From the NCBI RefSeq assembly GCF_025195125.1, contig NZ_JAMGSL010000001.1, positions 602,026 to 666,025 on the forward strand: 64,000 nt of DNA, given 5' to 3'. Of this stretch, positions 1 to 7,832 are shown one piece after another. Both the position numbers and the translations under genes were made by a program. The notes below the pieces were generated by a model that saw only the letters and a list, made by a program, of their open reading frames with translations, was not told where the DNA came from and ran no database searches. The stretch's first letter is position 1. Each line of letters starts with the position of its first letter. This DNA comes from Streptomyces sp. Je 1-79. GTDB taxonomy: Bacteria > Actinomycetota > Actinomycetes > Streptomycetales > Streptomycetaceae.

Positions 1-66
1 ATAGCCGGCGAGGAACCGTCGGCCGTCATCCTGCCCACGGAACTGGTGCCCCGCGAGTCGAGCTGA
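1..66 (+). CDS. LacI-family transcriptional regulator, C-terminal end only
   Basis: The first 21 codons read IAGEEPSAVILPTELVPRES plus a final Ser and then TGA. The LPTELV segment is the usual last strand of LacI/GalR-type regulators; the complete LacI protein at 27655-28638 in this window ends with the equivalent VVLPTELVVR. Only the end of the effector-binding domain is present, because the gene starts before the window. Its target cannot be judged. It is read in the same direction as the cyclodipeptide synthase that starts about 200 bases later, so it could regulate that locus, but this is proximity only. Confidence 0.7.
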   Translation: MAGEEPSAVILPTELVPRESS

Positions 67-271
67 CTGTCCAACACGCGAGACAGCGGCCGGAATATGC
101 CGCTCCAAACCGGGGTGGCGTATCAATTCACGTCAGGTGCCGTCGATTTCACGCCACCTCGCGACCAGAATCGTCACTCTCCGAAGATCGCCGGTAACTT
201 CATGCCGTCGCCGCCACACCAGGAGCACACGGCCCCGTCGGGACTAGCGGCGACGAAGGACAACTCTTCAC

Positions 272-979
272 TTGACGACAGCGACCGACAGCTTCAAGGT
301 CCAGCCGTACACGCAGCACTGCCAAGTGATCCACACCGAAGGCGCGCACGCGGTCATCGGCATCTCCCCGGGAAACGGCTACTTCTCCGCCCAGCGGGTG
401 GCCGACCTCGCCGCCTGGGGACTCCGCAACTTCGAGCAGGTCGACCTCATCTACACCGACCTGCACGTCGCCGAAATGTTCGAGGCCCTCGGCTACCCGC
501 CGGACGAGGCCCGCCGCAAGACGGTCAAGAACCTCCGCGGCGTACGCGCCAAGGTCAACAACGCCGTCGCCGCCATCGACCCCGGCGGCGAACGGCTCCG
601 AGGGCGCCCCATGTCCGCGCTCCTCGACATCCCCGCCTATCGGCACCTGCGCACACACCTGGACGATCTGCTCGCCACCGACGCCGAGTTCCTCGCCACC
701 TGCGACAAGCTCGTCACGGCCTTCCTCTCCTCCAAGGTCCTCGAAGGACAGGCACCCAGCGCCCGCCAGCGCGAGGTCTGTCTCCAGTACATCTGCGCCG
801 AGGCACCGCTCTTCCTGGACACCCCCGCGATCCTCGGTGTCCCCTCCTCGCTCAACTGCTACCACCAGCTCCTGCCGATGGCCGAACTCCTCTACTCACG
901 GGGCTCCGGACTGCGCGCCTCCCGCAACCAGGGCCACGCCATCGTCACCGCGATCCTCGGAGACCACGATGACCACTGA
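272..979 (+). CDS. cyclodipeptide synthase, Rv2275-like (predicted cyclo(L-Tyr-L-Tyr) synthase)
   Basis: The 235-residue protein joins two aminoacyl-tRNA-activated amino acids into a 2,5-diketopiperazine. It has the cyclodipeptide synthase signature: nucleophile Ser32 in [10 protein letters not shown], Asn35, Tyr173 and Glu177 in [10 protein letters not shown], and Tyr197-His198 in SSLNCYH, which places it in the NYH subfamily. From memory it matches M. tuberculosis Rv2275 closely ([37 protein letters not shown]), so cyclo(Tyr-Tyr) is the predicted product. It lacks the roughly 50-residue N-terminal extension of Rv2275. The only sensible start is TTG at 272: an in-frame stop lies at 245 and GAAGGA (255-260) sits 11 bases upstream. 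Its end overlaps the P450 start by 11 bases, implying translational coupling. The subfamily is certain; the product is inferred. Confidence 0.93.
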   Translation: MTTATDSFKVQPYTQHCQVIHTEGAHAVIGISPGNGYFSAQRVADLAAWGLRNFEQVDLIYTDLHVAEMFEALGYPPDEARRKTVKNLRGVRAKVNNAVAAIDPGGERLRGRPMSALLDIPAYRHLRTHLDDLLATDAEFLATCDKLVTAFLSSKVLEGQAPSARQREVCLQYICAEAPLFLDTPAILGVPSSLNCYHQLLPMAELLYSRGSGLRASRNQGHAIVTAILGDHDDH

Positions 980-2153
980 CACGCTGATCGACTTCCCGTT
1001 CTCCGCCCGCGGCGACCGGCTGCCGCCCGAGATCGAGGCCCTGCGCGCCGAGCCGGTCAAACGGGTCCGCACGATCGCCGGCGACGAGGCATGGCTGGTC
1101 TCCTCCTACGAGCTCTGCAAGCAGGTCCTCGAAGACCCGAGGTTCTCGCTCAAGGACACCTCGGCGCCCGGCGTACCCCGGCAGTACGCACTGACCATCC
1201 CGCCCGAGGTGGTCAACAACATGGGGAACATCACCGGCGCGGGGCTCCGCAAGGCCGTCCTCAAGGCCATCAACCCCAAGACCGACGGCCTCACCGAATG
1301 GATGCGCCGCCACGCCTCCGAGCTCGTCGGCGAACTCCTCGCGTACGGACCGCCCGTCGACCTCCGCTCCTGGTTCACCAGCCCGTACGCGGAACACCTG
1401 CACTGCAGGATCCTCGGCATACCCCAGTCCGACGCACCGCGCCTCGCCGCCAGCCTGGACATCGCGTTCATGAACTCGGCCTGCCCCGTCACCGGCGCCC
1501 GGCTCAACTGGGACCGCGACATCGCCTACATGGTCGAGCGCCTCGACGACCCGGCGACCACGGGGCTGATGGCCGAACTCGCCGCCCTGCGCGGGAATCC
1601 CGACTACGCCCACCTCACCGACGAGATGCTCGCCACCGTCGGCGTCACCTTCTTCGGCGCGGGCGTGATCTCCACCATGGGCTTCCTCACCATGGCCCTC
1701 TTCTCCCTGCTCCAGAATCCGGACGTCTGGGAGCGGCTCCGCAAGGAGCCGGACCGGATCCCCGACGCCGTGGACGAGCTTCTCCGCATCAACCTCTCCA
1801 TCGCCGACGGGCTGCCACGGCTCGCCCTCGAGGACGTCACGCTCGGCGACGTCGAGGTACGGAAGGGCGAACTCCTCCTCGTGCTCGTGGAGGCGGCCAA
1901 CACCGACCCGGCCGTCTTCCCCGACCCGCACACCGTGGACATCGACCGGCCGAACGCCGGCACCCACCTCTCCTTCGGCGGCGGCGGTCACTACTGCCCG
2001 GCCACGGCCCTCGGGAAGAAGCACACCGAGATCGCCCTGGAGGTCCTGCTCGACAGGGTGCCCGACCTGCACCTCGCGGTCCCGGTGGACCAACTCGTCT
2101 GGCGCACCCGCTTCATGAAGCGCATCCCCGAACGCCTGCCGGTCGCCTGGTGA
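969..2153 (+). CDS. cyp121: cytochrome P450, CYP121 family (predicted cyclodipeptide C-C coupling enzyme)
   Basis: The 394-residue P450 starts at ATG 969 inside the end of the synthase gene. The K-helix motif is ELLR and the haem loop is [10 protein letters not shown] with ligand Cys343. The I-helix reads FGAGVIST, lacking the usual acid-Thr pair; I recall the same sequence in CYP121A1, where the Ser is Ser237. Other CYP121A1-like stretches are [39 protein letters not shown] and [11 protein letters not shown]121A1 forms the biaryl bond of mycocyclosin from cyclo(Tyr-Tyr). At the positions of CYP121A1 Gln385 and Arg386, both in its substrate pocket, this protein has Met383 and Lys384, so the substrate pose or product could differ. 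No redox partner is adjacent; the ferredoxin at 9.4 kb is the nearest. Confidence 0.93.
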   Translation: MTTDTLIDFPFSARGDRLPPEIEALRAEPVKRVRTIAGDEAWLVSSYELCKQVLEDPRFSLKDTSAPGVPRQYALTIPPEVVNNMGNITGAGLRKAVLKAINPKTDGLTEWMRRHASELVGELLAYGPPVDLRSWFTSPYAEHLHCRILGIPQSDAPRLAASLDIAFMNSACPVTGARLNWDRDIAYMVERLDDPATTGLMAELAALRGNPDYAHLTDEMLATVGVTFFGAGVISTMGFLTMALFSLLQNPDVWERLRKEPDRIPDAVDELLRINLSIADGLPRLALEDVTLGDVEVRKGELLLVLVEAANTDPAVFPDPHTVDIDRPNAGTHLSFGGGGHYCPATALGKKHTEIALEVLLDRVPDLHLAVPVDQLVWRTRFMKRIPERLPVAW

Positions 2154-2183
2154 CCTCCATGTGACCCGATCCGTCACGCCGAC

Positions 2184-2220
2184 CGCCGTCGCCCCCGGCC
2201 ACCCGCCGGGGGCGACGGCG
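2184..2220. terminator. bidirectional terminator hairpin
   Basis: A perfect 16-bp stem (2184-2199 with 2205-2220) closes on a 5-base loop. It lies between the convergent P450 and metallo-hydrolase genes. There is no clear T-run, as is common in Streptomyces. Confidence 0.7.
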
Positions 2221-2273
2221 TTCCCGGCCGGACGACCGAGCCGCGTGCGTCCTCGCCCGCCCCGCGTGACGCG

Positions 2274-3281
2274 TCAGCGGCGCGGGCGCAGGTCTCCGCC
2301 GTAGACGGTCCGGTAGTCGGGCACGACGACACGGCTCGCGGGCGACTCCCGGCGCACCTGGCCGATCAGTCCGGACAGGTCCATCGCCGGGTCGGGGACC
2401 ACGGGCCCGCGCAGCGGTGTCTCGAAGTTGTCCCAGTGGACCGGAACGACGACCGGCGGGTGCCCCAGTGCCCGCAGCAGCCGAGGTACGTAGCGGTGGG
2501 TCGCGGAGCTGGAAGGGACCGCGACCATCGCCACGTCGGGACGCAGTCCCTCGGCGGGCCGGTCGGCGATGTCGCTGGCGCCCATGAGGAAGAGCGCCGG
2601 ACCGTCCGAGCCCGCCTTGACCTGGAAGGCGAGCGTGTCGCCCTCCGGCAGGTCGGAGATGGTCGCGGGGGCGGCGGGTGGCGCCGTGAGCGTGCCCGGG
2701 GCGAAGTAGGCGTGGTTCTTGTTGCGGCTGTGCAGGCTCGCCACCACCTCCACCGTGAGACCGTCGCCGAAGTCGAGCACCTCGCCGCCCTTGACCACGG
2801 AGATCTGGAGCGGATCCACACCGAGGGCGACCAGCAGATGGAACGTGGTCTCGGTCCCCACCACGCGGGCGCCGGTCGTCTTCGCGAGATGGGGGACGTC
2901 GGCGATGTGGTCCCAGTGCGAGTGGCTGACGAGGATCAGCTCGGGACGCCCGGCGTACTCCCGTACGAGGGCGGCATCGGTGGGCGCGATCTTCGTGGCC
3001 GGGTCGAAGGCCTTCTCGAAGAGGCCGGTCCTGAACCGGGTCAGATACGGGTCGAAGAGCACCGTCCGCCCGCCGACGTCGATCCGCCAGCCGGCGGTGC
3101 CCAGCCAGCGCAGCGACACCGAGCCGGGAGCGGGGGCGGTGGCGGGGGAGCCCTCGGGGGTGCGGGCCTGGGCCGGGGTCGGCAGGAACGGTAAGGCGGT
3201 ACCGACCGCGGCGCCCCGCAGCACCGATCGCCGGCCGAAGCCGTGGCCGCCCCGGCCGTTCGTGATCACGTCATCGCTCAT
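2274..3281 (-). CDS. MBL-fold metallo-hydrolase with Tat signal (UlaG-like)
   Basis: The 335-residue secreted or membrane-tethered hydrolase begins with a twin-arginine signal (GRRSVLRGAAVG, about residues 16-27) ending near PAQA. The beta-lactamase-fold zinc motif is HSHWDH (His120, His122, Asp124, His125), preceded by VLFDPYLTRF, and VPVHWDNFET near the end supplies a further histidine. This layout resembles the UlaG/RomA group of MBL proteins, which includes lactonases and phospholipase-D-like enzymes; the substrate is unknown. It is convergent with the P450 and is not obviously part of its pathway. The ATG at 3281 gives a well-formed signal peptide. Confidence 0.85.
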   Translation of the reverse strand: MSDDVITNGRGGHGFGRRSVLRGAAVGTALPFLPTPAQARTPEGSPATAPAPGSVSLRWLGTAGWRIDVGGRTVLFDPYLTRFRTGLFEKAFDPATKIAPTDAALVREYAGRPELILVSHSHWDHIADVPHLAKTTGARVVGTETTFHLLVALGVDPLQISVVKGGEVLDFGDGLTVEVVASLHSRNKNHAYFAPGTLTAPPAAPATISDLPEGDTLAFQVKAGSDGPALFLMGASDIADRPAEGLRPDVAMVAVPSSSATHRYVPRLLRALGHPPVVVPVHWDNFETPLRGPVVPDPAMDLSGLIGQVRRESPASRVVVPDYRTVYGGDLRPRR

Positions 3282-3351
3282 GACGCCAGAAGATCAGCAG
3301 TGGCGCACCCGGTTCAAGACCCCGGCCGGAGGGACGTGGTGACGACTGTGC

Positions 3352-4161
3352 CTAGGACCGGCGGCGGGGCTTGCCGGGCTTCCCTCGCTTGACGCCGCCC
3401 TTGGCCGCCTTGGCGCCCTTCGCGCCGCCGGAGCCGCCGCGGGGGCCCTGGCCCGACGCCTTGCCGCTCGCGGTCTTCCGCTGCCCGCCGCCTGCTTCCG
3501 GCCGCTTGGTCTTCGCCTTGGCCTTGTCCTTGGGCTGAGGCGGGGTCGCGGGGCGGCCCCGGGTGCTGTTGACCGTCCGGCCGCGGACGATCCCGATGAA
3601 CTGCTCCACCAGGTCGGTCGTCTCGTCCTGGGGCCAGGACAGGGCGACCCGCGACTCGGGCGTGTCCGAGAGGGTGCGGTAGGTGAGGTCCTTGCGGTGG
3701 TGCAGCCGCGCGAGCGACTGCGGGACCACGAGCAGCCCCACGCCCGCCGCGACGAGCTCGATGGCGTCCGCCGTCGTCTCCGGCCGCTCGATGGCCGGCA
3801 GCCCCGGCGGGCGCTCCCAGTCGAGGGTGTCGTCCAGCGGATGCAGCACGATCTCGTCCGCCAGGTCCGCGGGCGACACCTCCTCGACCGCCGCGATCAC
3901 ATGGTCCTTCGGGACCACGACCACGGTCGTCTCGGTGTAGAGCGGGATCGCGCTGAGGTCCGTGCGGTCGACCGGCATGCGCACGAAGCCCGCGTCCGCG
4001 CCGCCGGACCGCAGCAGCTCGAACGCTTCGGCCGCGGGCACCTGGAGGAGGGTCAGCGGGACGTCCGGCAGGCGCTCGTTCCAGACCCGCACCCACTTCG
4101 TGGGCGTCACTCCCGGTACGTACGCGAGCCGGAACGAGGAGGGTTCTTCCTGGCCAGTCAC
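3352..4161 (-). CDS. LysR substrate-binding-domain protein without HTH
   Basis: The first 200 or so residues resemble the effector-binding domain of LysR-type regulators (FRLAYVPGVTPTKWVRVWNE at the start, then two alpha/beta lobes). There is no winged-helix domain before it: the protein begins directly with the first beta strand. The last 65 or so residues are a low-complexity Lys/Arg/Gly/Pro tail that could bind nucleic acid or RNA polymerase nonspecifically. It is divergent from the DUF5997 gene at 4220, an arrangement I recall from other Streptomyces genomes. Its function is unknown; it may sense a ligand and act through a partner. The start at 4161 is taken from the longest frame beginning with MTGQEEPSSF. 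Confidence 0.8.
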   Translation of the reverse strand: MTGQEEPSSFRLAYVPGVTPTKWVRVWNERLPDVPLTLLQVPAAEAFELLRSGGADAGFVRMPVDRTDLSAIPLYTETTVVVVPKDHVIAAVEEVSPADLADEIVLHPLDDTLDWERPPGLPAIERPETTADAIELVAAGVGLLVVPQSLARLHHRKDLTYRTLSDTPESRVALSWPQDETTDLVEQFIGIVRGRTVNSTRGRPATPPQPKDKAKAKTKRPEAGGGQRKTASGKASGQGPRGGSGGAKGAKAAKGGVKRGKPGKPRRRS

Positions 4162-4206
4162 CCCGCCAGGTTACCGGTCGTGGTCAGAGGTAGCTCACAC
4201 GCTCGA

Positions 4207-4212
4207 TACCCT
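4207..4212 (+). promoter_or_regulatory. -10 box (TACCCT) of a probable leaderless promoter
   Basis: TACCCT ends 7 bases before the ATG at 4220 and there is no Shine-Dalgarno sequence. The transcript of the DUF5997 gene therefore probably starts at or next to the start codon. Confidence 0.45.
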
Positions 4213-4219
4213 GGACACC

Positions 4220-4624
4220 ATGACGTCGCACCAGACCACCCAGACGATGAAGCCCGCGTCCGCGGCCAAGAAGCTGGGTGTGTACCTCGAGGCCACCCCC
4301 GCCGAGTTCCGGGAGGGTGTCGTCTCGCGCACCGAGCTGAACGCCCTGCAGACCGATCCGCCCGAGTGGCTCCGCGAGCTCCGGCGCAACGGCCCCCACC
4401 CGCGCCCGGTGATCGCGGCGAAGCTCGGCATCTCCATCTCCGGACTCGCGCGGGGCGGCATCACGGACGCCCTCACCACCGAGCAGATCGAGGCGCTGAA
4501 GAAGGACGACCCCGAGTGGCTCCAGAAGGAGCGCGCCACCCAGGCCGAGGTCCGCAAGGAGACGGCCCGCATCAAGGAGAAGCAGGCGGAGAAGGCCGCG
4601 AAGGCCGACCGCTCGCGCTCCTGA
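4220..4624 (+). CDS. DUF5997 family protein
   Basis: The 134-residue soluble protein has a central segment KLGVYLEATPAEFREG...SRTEL followed by RPVIAAKLGISISGLARGG, which looks like a small helix-turn-helix-type unit, and a C-terminal charged helix rich in Lys, Glu and Arg, probably a short coiled coil. I recognise the family as DUF5997, which has no known function. It starts at ATG 4220, 58 bases from the divergent LysR-domain gene. The pairing suggests that the two are co-regulated or that the DUF5997 protein supplies the DNA-binding part missing from its neighbour; that is inference. Confidence 0.8.
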   Translation: MTSHQTTQTMKPASAAKKLGVYLEATPAEFREGVVSRTELNALQTDPPEWLRELRRNGPHPRPVIAAKLGISISGLARGGITDALTTEQIEALKKDDPEWLQKERATQAEVRKETARIKEKQAEKAAKADRSRS

Positions 4625-4664
4625 CCCACCCGTTCCGAGCACGGTCGCCCGGTCCCGCGAGCCC

Positions 4665-5450
4665 TCACCCGGGCAGGACCGGCACCAGCTCGGGACGCTT
4701 CGCCGTGCGGCCGTCCCCCGAGGAGCGGCCGCGCAGGCGTCTGCCGATCCACGGGCCCAGGAAGCCCGCGACCCATCGCACCTCGTCGAGCGCCCTCCGG
4801 GCACCGGACGGAGGAGTGCCCAGGAGCGCGGGCAGCGGGCGGGTCCAGGCGTCGTCGCTCCCGGGAAGCCCGAGCGCGTCGGCCACCGCGGCGGCGATGC
4901 GCTCATGACCGAGCGGACTGGCGTGCAGCCGGTCCGGGCTCCACAGCCGGGCGTCCGTCACCACGGGATGGCGGAAGGTCTCCGCGACCGCGACGCCGTG
5001 CCGTGCCGCCGCCTCGCGGATGCGCTCGTTGAGCGCGGTGACGCGGGATCCGAGCGGCCGCGCGAGCGGGATGATCCGCCCGGTGTCCGGGAACGTCACC
5101 GTCGCCACCCGCACGCCCTGGGCGGTGAGCGCGGCGAACATCGCCCCCAGGTGCCCGGCCGTCTCGTCGGCGTCGAACCGGGGGCGGAGCAGATCGTTCA
5201 TCCCCGCGACCACGGTGGCCACGTCGGGCCGCAGCGCGAGAGCCGGCCCGAGCTGCTCGGCGCGCACCTGTCCGGCGAGGCGGCCCCGGACGGCCAGGTT
5301 GGCGTAGACCAGACCGGGGCTCGTGGCCGCCATCAGCTCCGCGAGCCGGTCGGCACAGCCCCGCAGGCCGGTGACGTCGTCCCCGTCCCCGAGGCCTTCG
5401 GTCTGACTGTCGCCCAGGGCGACGTAACGCGTGTACGGGCCGGTGTGCAT
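4665..5450 (-). CDS. SGNH/GDSL-type esterase/lipase
   Basis: The 261-residue cytoplasmic hydrolase has block I YVALGDSQTEGL with nucleophile Ser15, block III AGMNDLL (GxND) and block V DRLHASPLGH (DxxH), the Ser-Gly-Asn-His arrangement of SGNH hydrolases. No signal peptide is present. The longest frame starts at 5495, but ATG 5450 begins two residues before the family core and is preceded by an AGGAG sequence, so it is preferred. The last 50 residues are basic. The substrate is likely an ester or acyl group on a small molecule and cannot be specified. Confidence 0.85.
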   Translation of the reverse strand: MHTGPYTRYVALGDSQTEGLGDGDDVTGLRGCADRLAELMAATSPGLVYANLAVRGRLAGQVRAEQLGPALALRPDVATVVAGMNDLLRPRFDADETAGHLGAMFAALTAQGVRVATVTFPDTGRIIPLARPLGSRVTALNERIREAAARHGVAVAETFRHPVVTDARLWSPDRLHASPLGHERIAAAVADALGLPGSDDAWTRPLPALLGTPPSGARRALDEVRWVAGFLGPWIGRRLRGRSSGDGRTAKRPELVPVLPG

Positions 5451-5506
5451 GAGCCTCTTGCTCCTCCGTGCGACCGGGTGCGCCTGAGGCGGCACGCCCT
5501 TCGAGG

Positions 5507-5530
5507 CTATTCAACACCGTACCTATTCAA
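5507..5530. repeat. direct repeat of CTATTCAA upstream of the SGNH gene
   Basis: CTATTCAA occurs at 5507-5514 and 5523-5530, exactly 16 bases apart (TTGAATAG on the minus strand). It lies 57-80 bases upstream of the SGNH start in its promoter region. AT-rich direct repeats are unusual here and could bind an activator. Confidence 0.35.
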
Positions 5531-5596
5531 TTCCGCGACTAGGTTGGAGGCAGGGGAACGGCGAGCGGTACGCGCTGATCGCCGACGTGTGACCCG

Positions 5597-6091
5597 TCAG
5601 CGCGTGCGCACCACCTGATAGCGGTGGAACGGCGCCTCCTCGATGGGCAGTTCCGGGCGCCAGGTCCTGAGCGCCTGAGCGGACGGCGTGTACAGCTCCC
5701 GGGGGAGGCGGTCGAGTGCGGTCCACTCCCAGCGCAGGATCTTGTCCGGCTCCGCGACGGCCGGGGTGCCGCTGAAGGCCCGTACGACCGCCACCGCGGT
5801 CAGCCGGGTGACCTCCGTCGACGCCGGCGAGTCCAAGAGGATCCCGATGACCTCGACATCGGCCACGTCGGCCAGGAGCGTGGTCTCCTCGGCGAGTTCA
5901 CGGGCGGCGGCCCGCTCGATGGACTCGCCCGGATCGACCTTCCCGCCGGGCAGTTCCCATGTGCCGCCGGGGTGCAGCCCCAGAAGCACCCGCCCGGCCT
6001 CGTCGGTCACCACGACACCGGCGCCGAGCGAGGCCTGGGCGGTCGGCGGCTGTGCGTTGCGATGGGGCGGCGGCTGGTCGGCGGGGCGCAT
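5597..6091 (-). CDS. NUDIX hydrolase
   Basis: The 164-residue protein carries a Nudix box from Gly50: GGKVDPGE, seven residues, then RELAEETTL. The family consensus REUXEEXGU has Gly at the penultimate position; here it is Thr, a mild departure, while the metal-binding glutamates (Glu65, Glu68, Glu69) are intact. Nudix enzymes cleave nucleoside diphosphates linked to another moiety; GVVVTDEAGRVLLG and TWELPGGK resemble the MutT/NTP-pyrophosphatase branch, but the substrate is unknown. The gene is single and followed by a 100-base spacer before the SGNH gene. Confidence 0.88.
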   Translation of the reverse strand: MRPADQPPPHRNAQPPTAQASLGAGVVVTDEAGRVLLGLHPGGTWELPGGKVDPGESIERAAARELAEETTLLADVADVEVIGILLDSPASTEVTRLTAVAVVRAFSGTPAVAEPDKILRWEWTALDRLPRELYTPSAQALRTWRPELPIEEAPFHRYQVVRTR

Positions 6092-6194
6092 GGCGACTCC
6101 TCGTACGGACGGGACGTGTGTCGCCCGCCAGCCAACACCATCTGCGCCTAAGGGTCTTGGCGGCTGCGCCGGAGTCTGCGTGGAGCGAGCGTCG

Positions 6195-6659
6195 TCACGC
6201 CCCCGTGGTCGAGCCGGGACGGACGATCATGAGGACGACGACGACCGCCCACAGGAGATTGAAGACCCCGGTGAGCATGGCCAGTCGGGACGCCGTCGCG
6301 CCTGCGGCTCCGCCGTCGTCCTCGTCGGCGGCACGCGCCCCGCCGCCGGCCGCGTCGTCGAGCATGCGTCGCTGACCGGGCAGGATCGCCAGGGCCAGGA
6401 CGGCCGCGGCGACAGCGGTCAGCACCAGCGACGTGATGAGCCAGACGTCGGTGAGGACGCCGAGCTGGATCGCCGTGGCGAGCCCGAAGACCGGGACGAC
6501 CACGCCCGCGACGGCGTACCCCCGGCAGATCCGGTGCAGCAGCGCGGCGACCGGGGAGGTCTGCCGCGCATAACGCGGGAACAGCGACGCGGCCACGGTG
6601 ATCGGCCCGACCACCAGGATCGCCGCGAGTACGTGTATGGACAGCAGCAGCTTGGTCAC
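6195..6659 (-). CDS. small integral membrane protein (DUF2269-like)
   Basis: The 154-residue protein has four predicted membrane helices (LLSIHVLAAILVVGPITV, YAVAGVVVPVFGLATAI, VWLITSLVLTAVAAAVLALAIL and a C-terminal LLWAVVVVLMIV) and a cytoplasmic loop rich in Gly, Ala and Asp. The conserved early His and the overall layout recall DUF2269-type proteins; the role is unknown. The start is GTG 6659, six bases after a GGAGGAG ribosome-binding site. It is divergent from padR across 82 bases carrying two palindromes, so it is the most likely PadR target besides padR itself. Confidence 0.7.
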   Translation of the reverse strand: MTKLLLSIHVLAAILVVGPITVAASLFPRYARQTSPVAALLHRICRGYAVAGVVVPVFGLATAIQLGVLTDVWLITSLVLTAVAAAVLALAILPGQRRMLDDAAGGGARAADEDDGGAAGATASRLAMLTGVFNLLWAVVVVLMIVRPGSTTGA

Positions 6660-6688
6660 TGCGGGCTCCTCCAGCCGTGAGCTATATG

Positions 6689-6739
6689 TTGGCTGCCAAT
6701 AGATAGCATGTCTACGCCTTGATTGAGTAGGCTGCCTAC
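6689..6739. promoter_or_regulatory. twin palindromic operators for PadR
   Basis: Two perfect palindromes share a GGCTGCC core: TTGGCTGCCAA (6689-6699) and GTAGGCTGCCTAC (6727-6739), with centres 39 bp apart. The second ends two bases before the padR ATG and contains a TAGGCT -10 candidate (6728-6733), so padR looks leaderless and autorepressed. Confidence 0.6.
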
Positions 6740-6741
6740 CT

Positions 6742-7083
6742 ATGAGGGCGGATGCGGTGCGAGGGCACCTCGACGGACTGCTGCTGGCCGTGCTGGAGCC
6801 GGGACCGCTGCACGGCTACGCGATCATCGCCGCGGTCCAGCAGCGCAGCGGAGGCGTGCTCGACCTGCGCACGGGCACGATCTATCCGGCGCTCAACCGG
6901 CTGGAGCGCGTCGGGCTGCTGAGCAGCAGCTGGGACGCGGTCGGCGAACGACGTCGGCGCTGCTACGAACTCACCGACGCGGGACGCGGCGCACTCGCGG
7001 GCGAGCGCGCGGCCTGGCGCGAGTTCACGACGGCGATCGGCTCGGTCCTGAACCCGGCCGCCCCGCCCCGGCCCGCGACATGA
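6742..7083 (+). CDS. PadR-family transcriptional regulator
   Basis: The 113-residue winged-helix protein has the PadR signature: GHLDGLLLAVLEPGPLHGYAI, then TIYPALNRLERVGLL (recognition and wing), then RRRCYELTDAGR. PadR regulators usually repress a neighbouring membrane protein or transporter and respond to small molecules. The start codon overlaps its own palindromic operator and has no ribosome-binding site. The stop codon overlaps the next ATG (ATGA), so the downstream membrane protein is translationally coupled, a very common PadR arrangement in actinobacteria. Confidence 0.9.
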   Translation: MRADAVRGHLDGLLLAVLEPGPLHGYAIIAAVQQRSGGVLDLRTGTIYPALNRLERVGLLSSSWDAVGERRRRCYELTDAGRGALAGERAAWREFTTAIGSVLNPAAPPRPAT

Positions 7084-7790
7084 GCGACGCCGGGGCGCCC
7101 ACGGCCCCGAAGACGCCCGAGGACCGCCCGGCCCCCGTGGACCCGGCGGACCACCCGGACCCGATCGACGCGTACGTCGCCGAGCTGCGCGACATCCTGC
7201 ACGGCCCGCCCCGGATGACGGCGCGCCTGATCGAGGAGGTGCGTGGCGGCCTTGCCGACACCGCGGAGGCGTACACCCACGAGGGAACGCCCTACGAGGA
7301 CGCGGTCCGCGAGGCCGTACGCGACTTCGGCACACCCGCCGAGCTCGCACCGGCCTGCCAGCGAGAACTGACGATCGCCCAGGCCCGCCACACCGCACGG
7401 TCCGTCGTCCTCGTCGCCCCGCTGCTCCTCGCCTGCTGGTACACCCTCGTCACCACGGGGACCGGCCAGGACGGGCTGCTGCCTCGCACCGCCCAGCTCC
7501 TGGCGGCCGTCGCGGGCGCCGCCGCCGTCCTCGCGGCGACCGCCCTGGCGGCCACGGGCGCCCTCGCCCCCCGGCTGCCCACCCCGCACAGGCTCCCCCT
7601 CCTGGTCGCCTGGACGGGTACGACGGCCAGCGCGTCCATGGCCCTGGCCGCCCTCTCCCTGGCCGTGGCCTCCTTCATGACGGCCCAGTGGCCGCTGATC
7701 GCCCTGGCGTGCACCCTGGCCGCGGTCTCCCACGCCCTGACGGCCCCCTCGGCCCGCGCCTGCCGCCGCTGCGCCCGGCTGCCCGCCTGA
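7080..7790 (+). CDS. permease-prefix-domain (HAAS-like) membrane protein
   Basis: The 236-residue protein has an N-terminal cytoplasmic region with IDAYVAELRDILHGPPRMTARLIEE... and EAVREAVRDFGTPAELA, the permease prefix or HAAS-type domain found beside PadR regulators, followed by about four membrane helices (SVVLVAPLLLACWYTLV, LLAAVAGAAAVLAATALAA, LLVAWTGTTASASMALAALSL and a final WPLIALACTLAAVSHAL). It ends with a Cys/Arg-rich tail (RACRRCARLPA). It starts within the padR stop codon. The partner system probably senses membrane or envelope state; no enzymatic role is visible. Confidence 0.75.
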   Translation: MSDAGAPTAPKTPEDRPAPVDPADHPDPIDAYVAELRDILHGPPRMTARLIEEVRGGLADTAEAYTHEGTPYEDAVREAVRDFGTPAELAPACQRELTIAQARHTARSVVLVAPLLLACWYTLVTTGTGQDGLLPRTAQLLAAVAGAAAVLAATALAATGALAPRLPTPHRLPLLVAWTGTTASASMALAALSLAVASFMTAQWPLIALACTLAAVSHALTAPSARACRRCARLPA

Positions 7791-7832
7791 CCTCGGGCCT
7801 CAAGGCCCCTCGGAAGCCGCCCGGCCGCCGGC

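Noticed and set aside
5688..6680. Plus-strand frame over the Nudix and membrane-protein genes
   Set aside because: It is antisense to two genes with clear motifs or membrane helices; low-complexity product.
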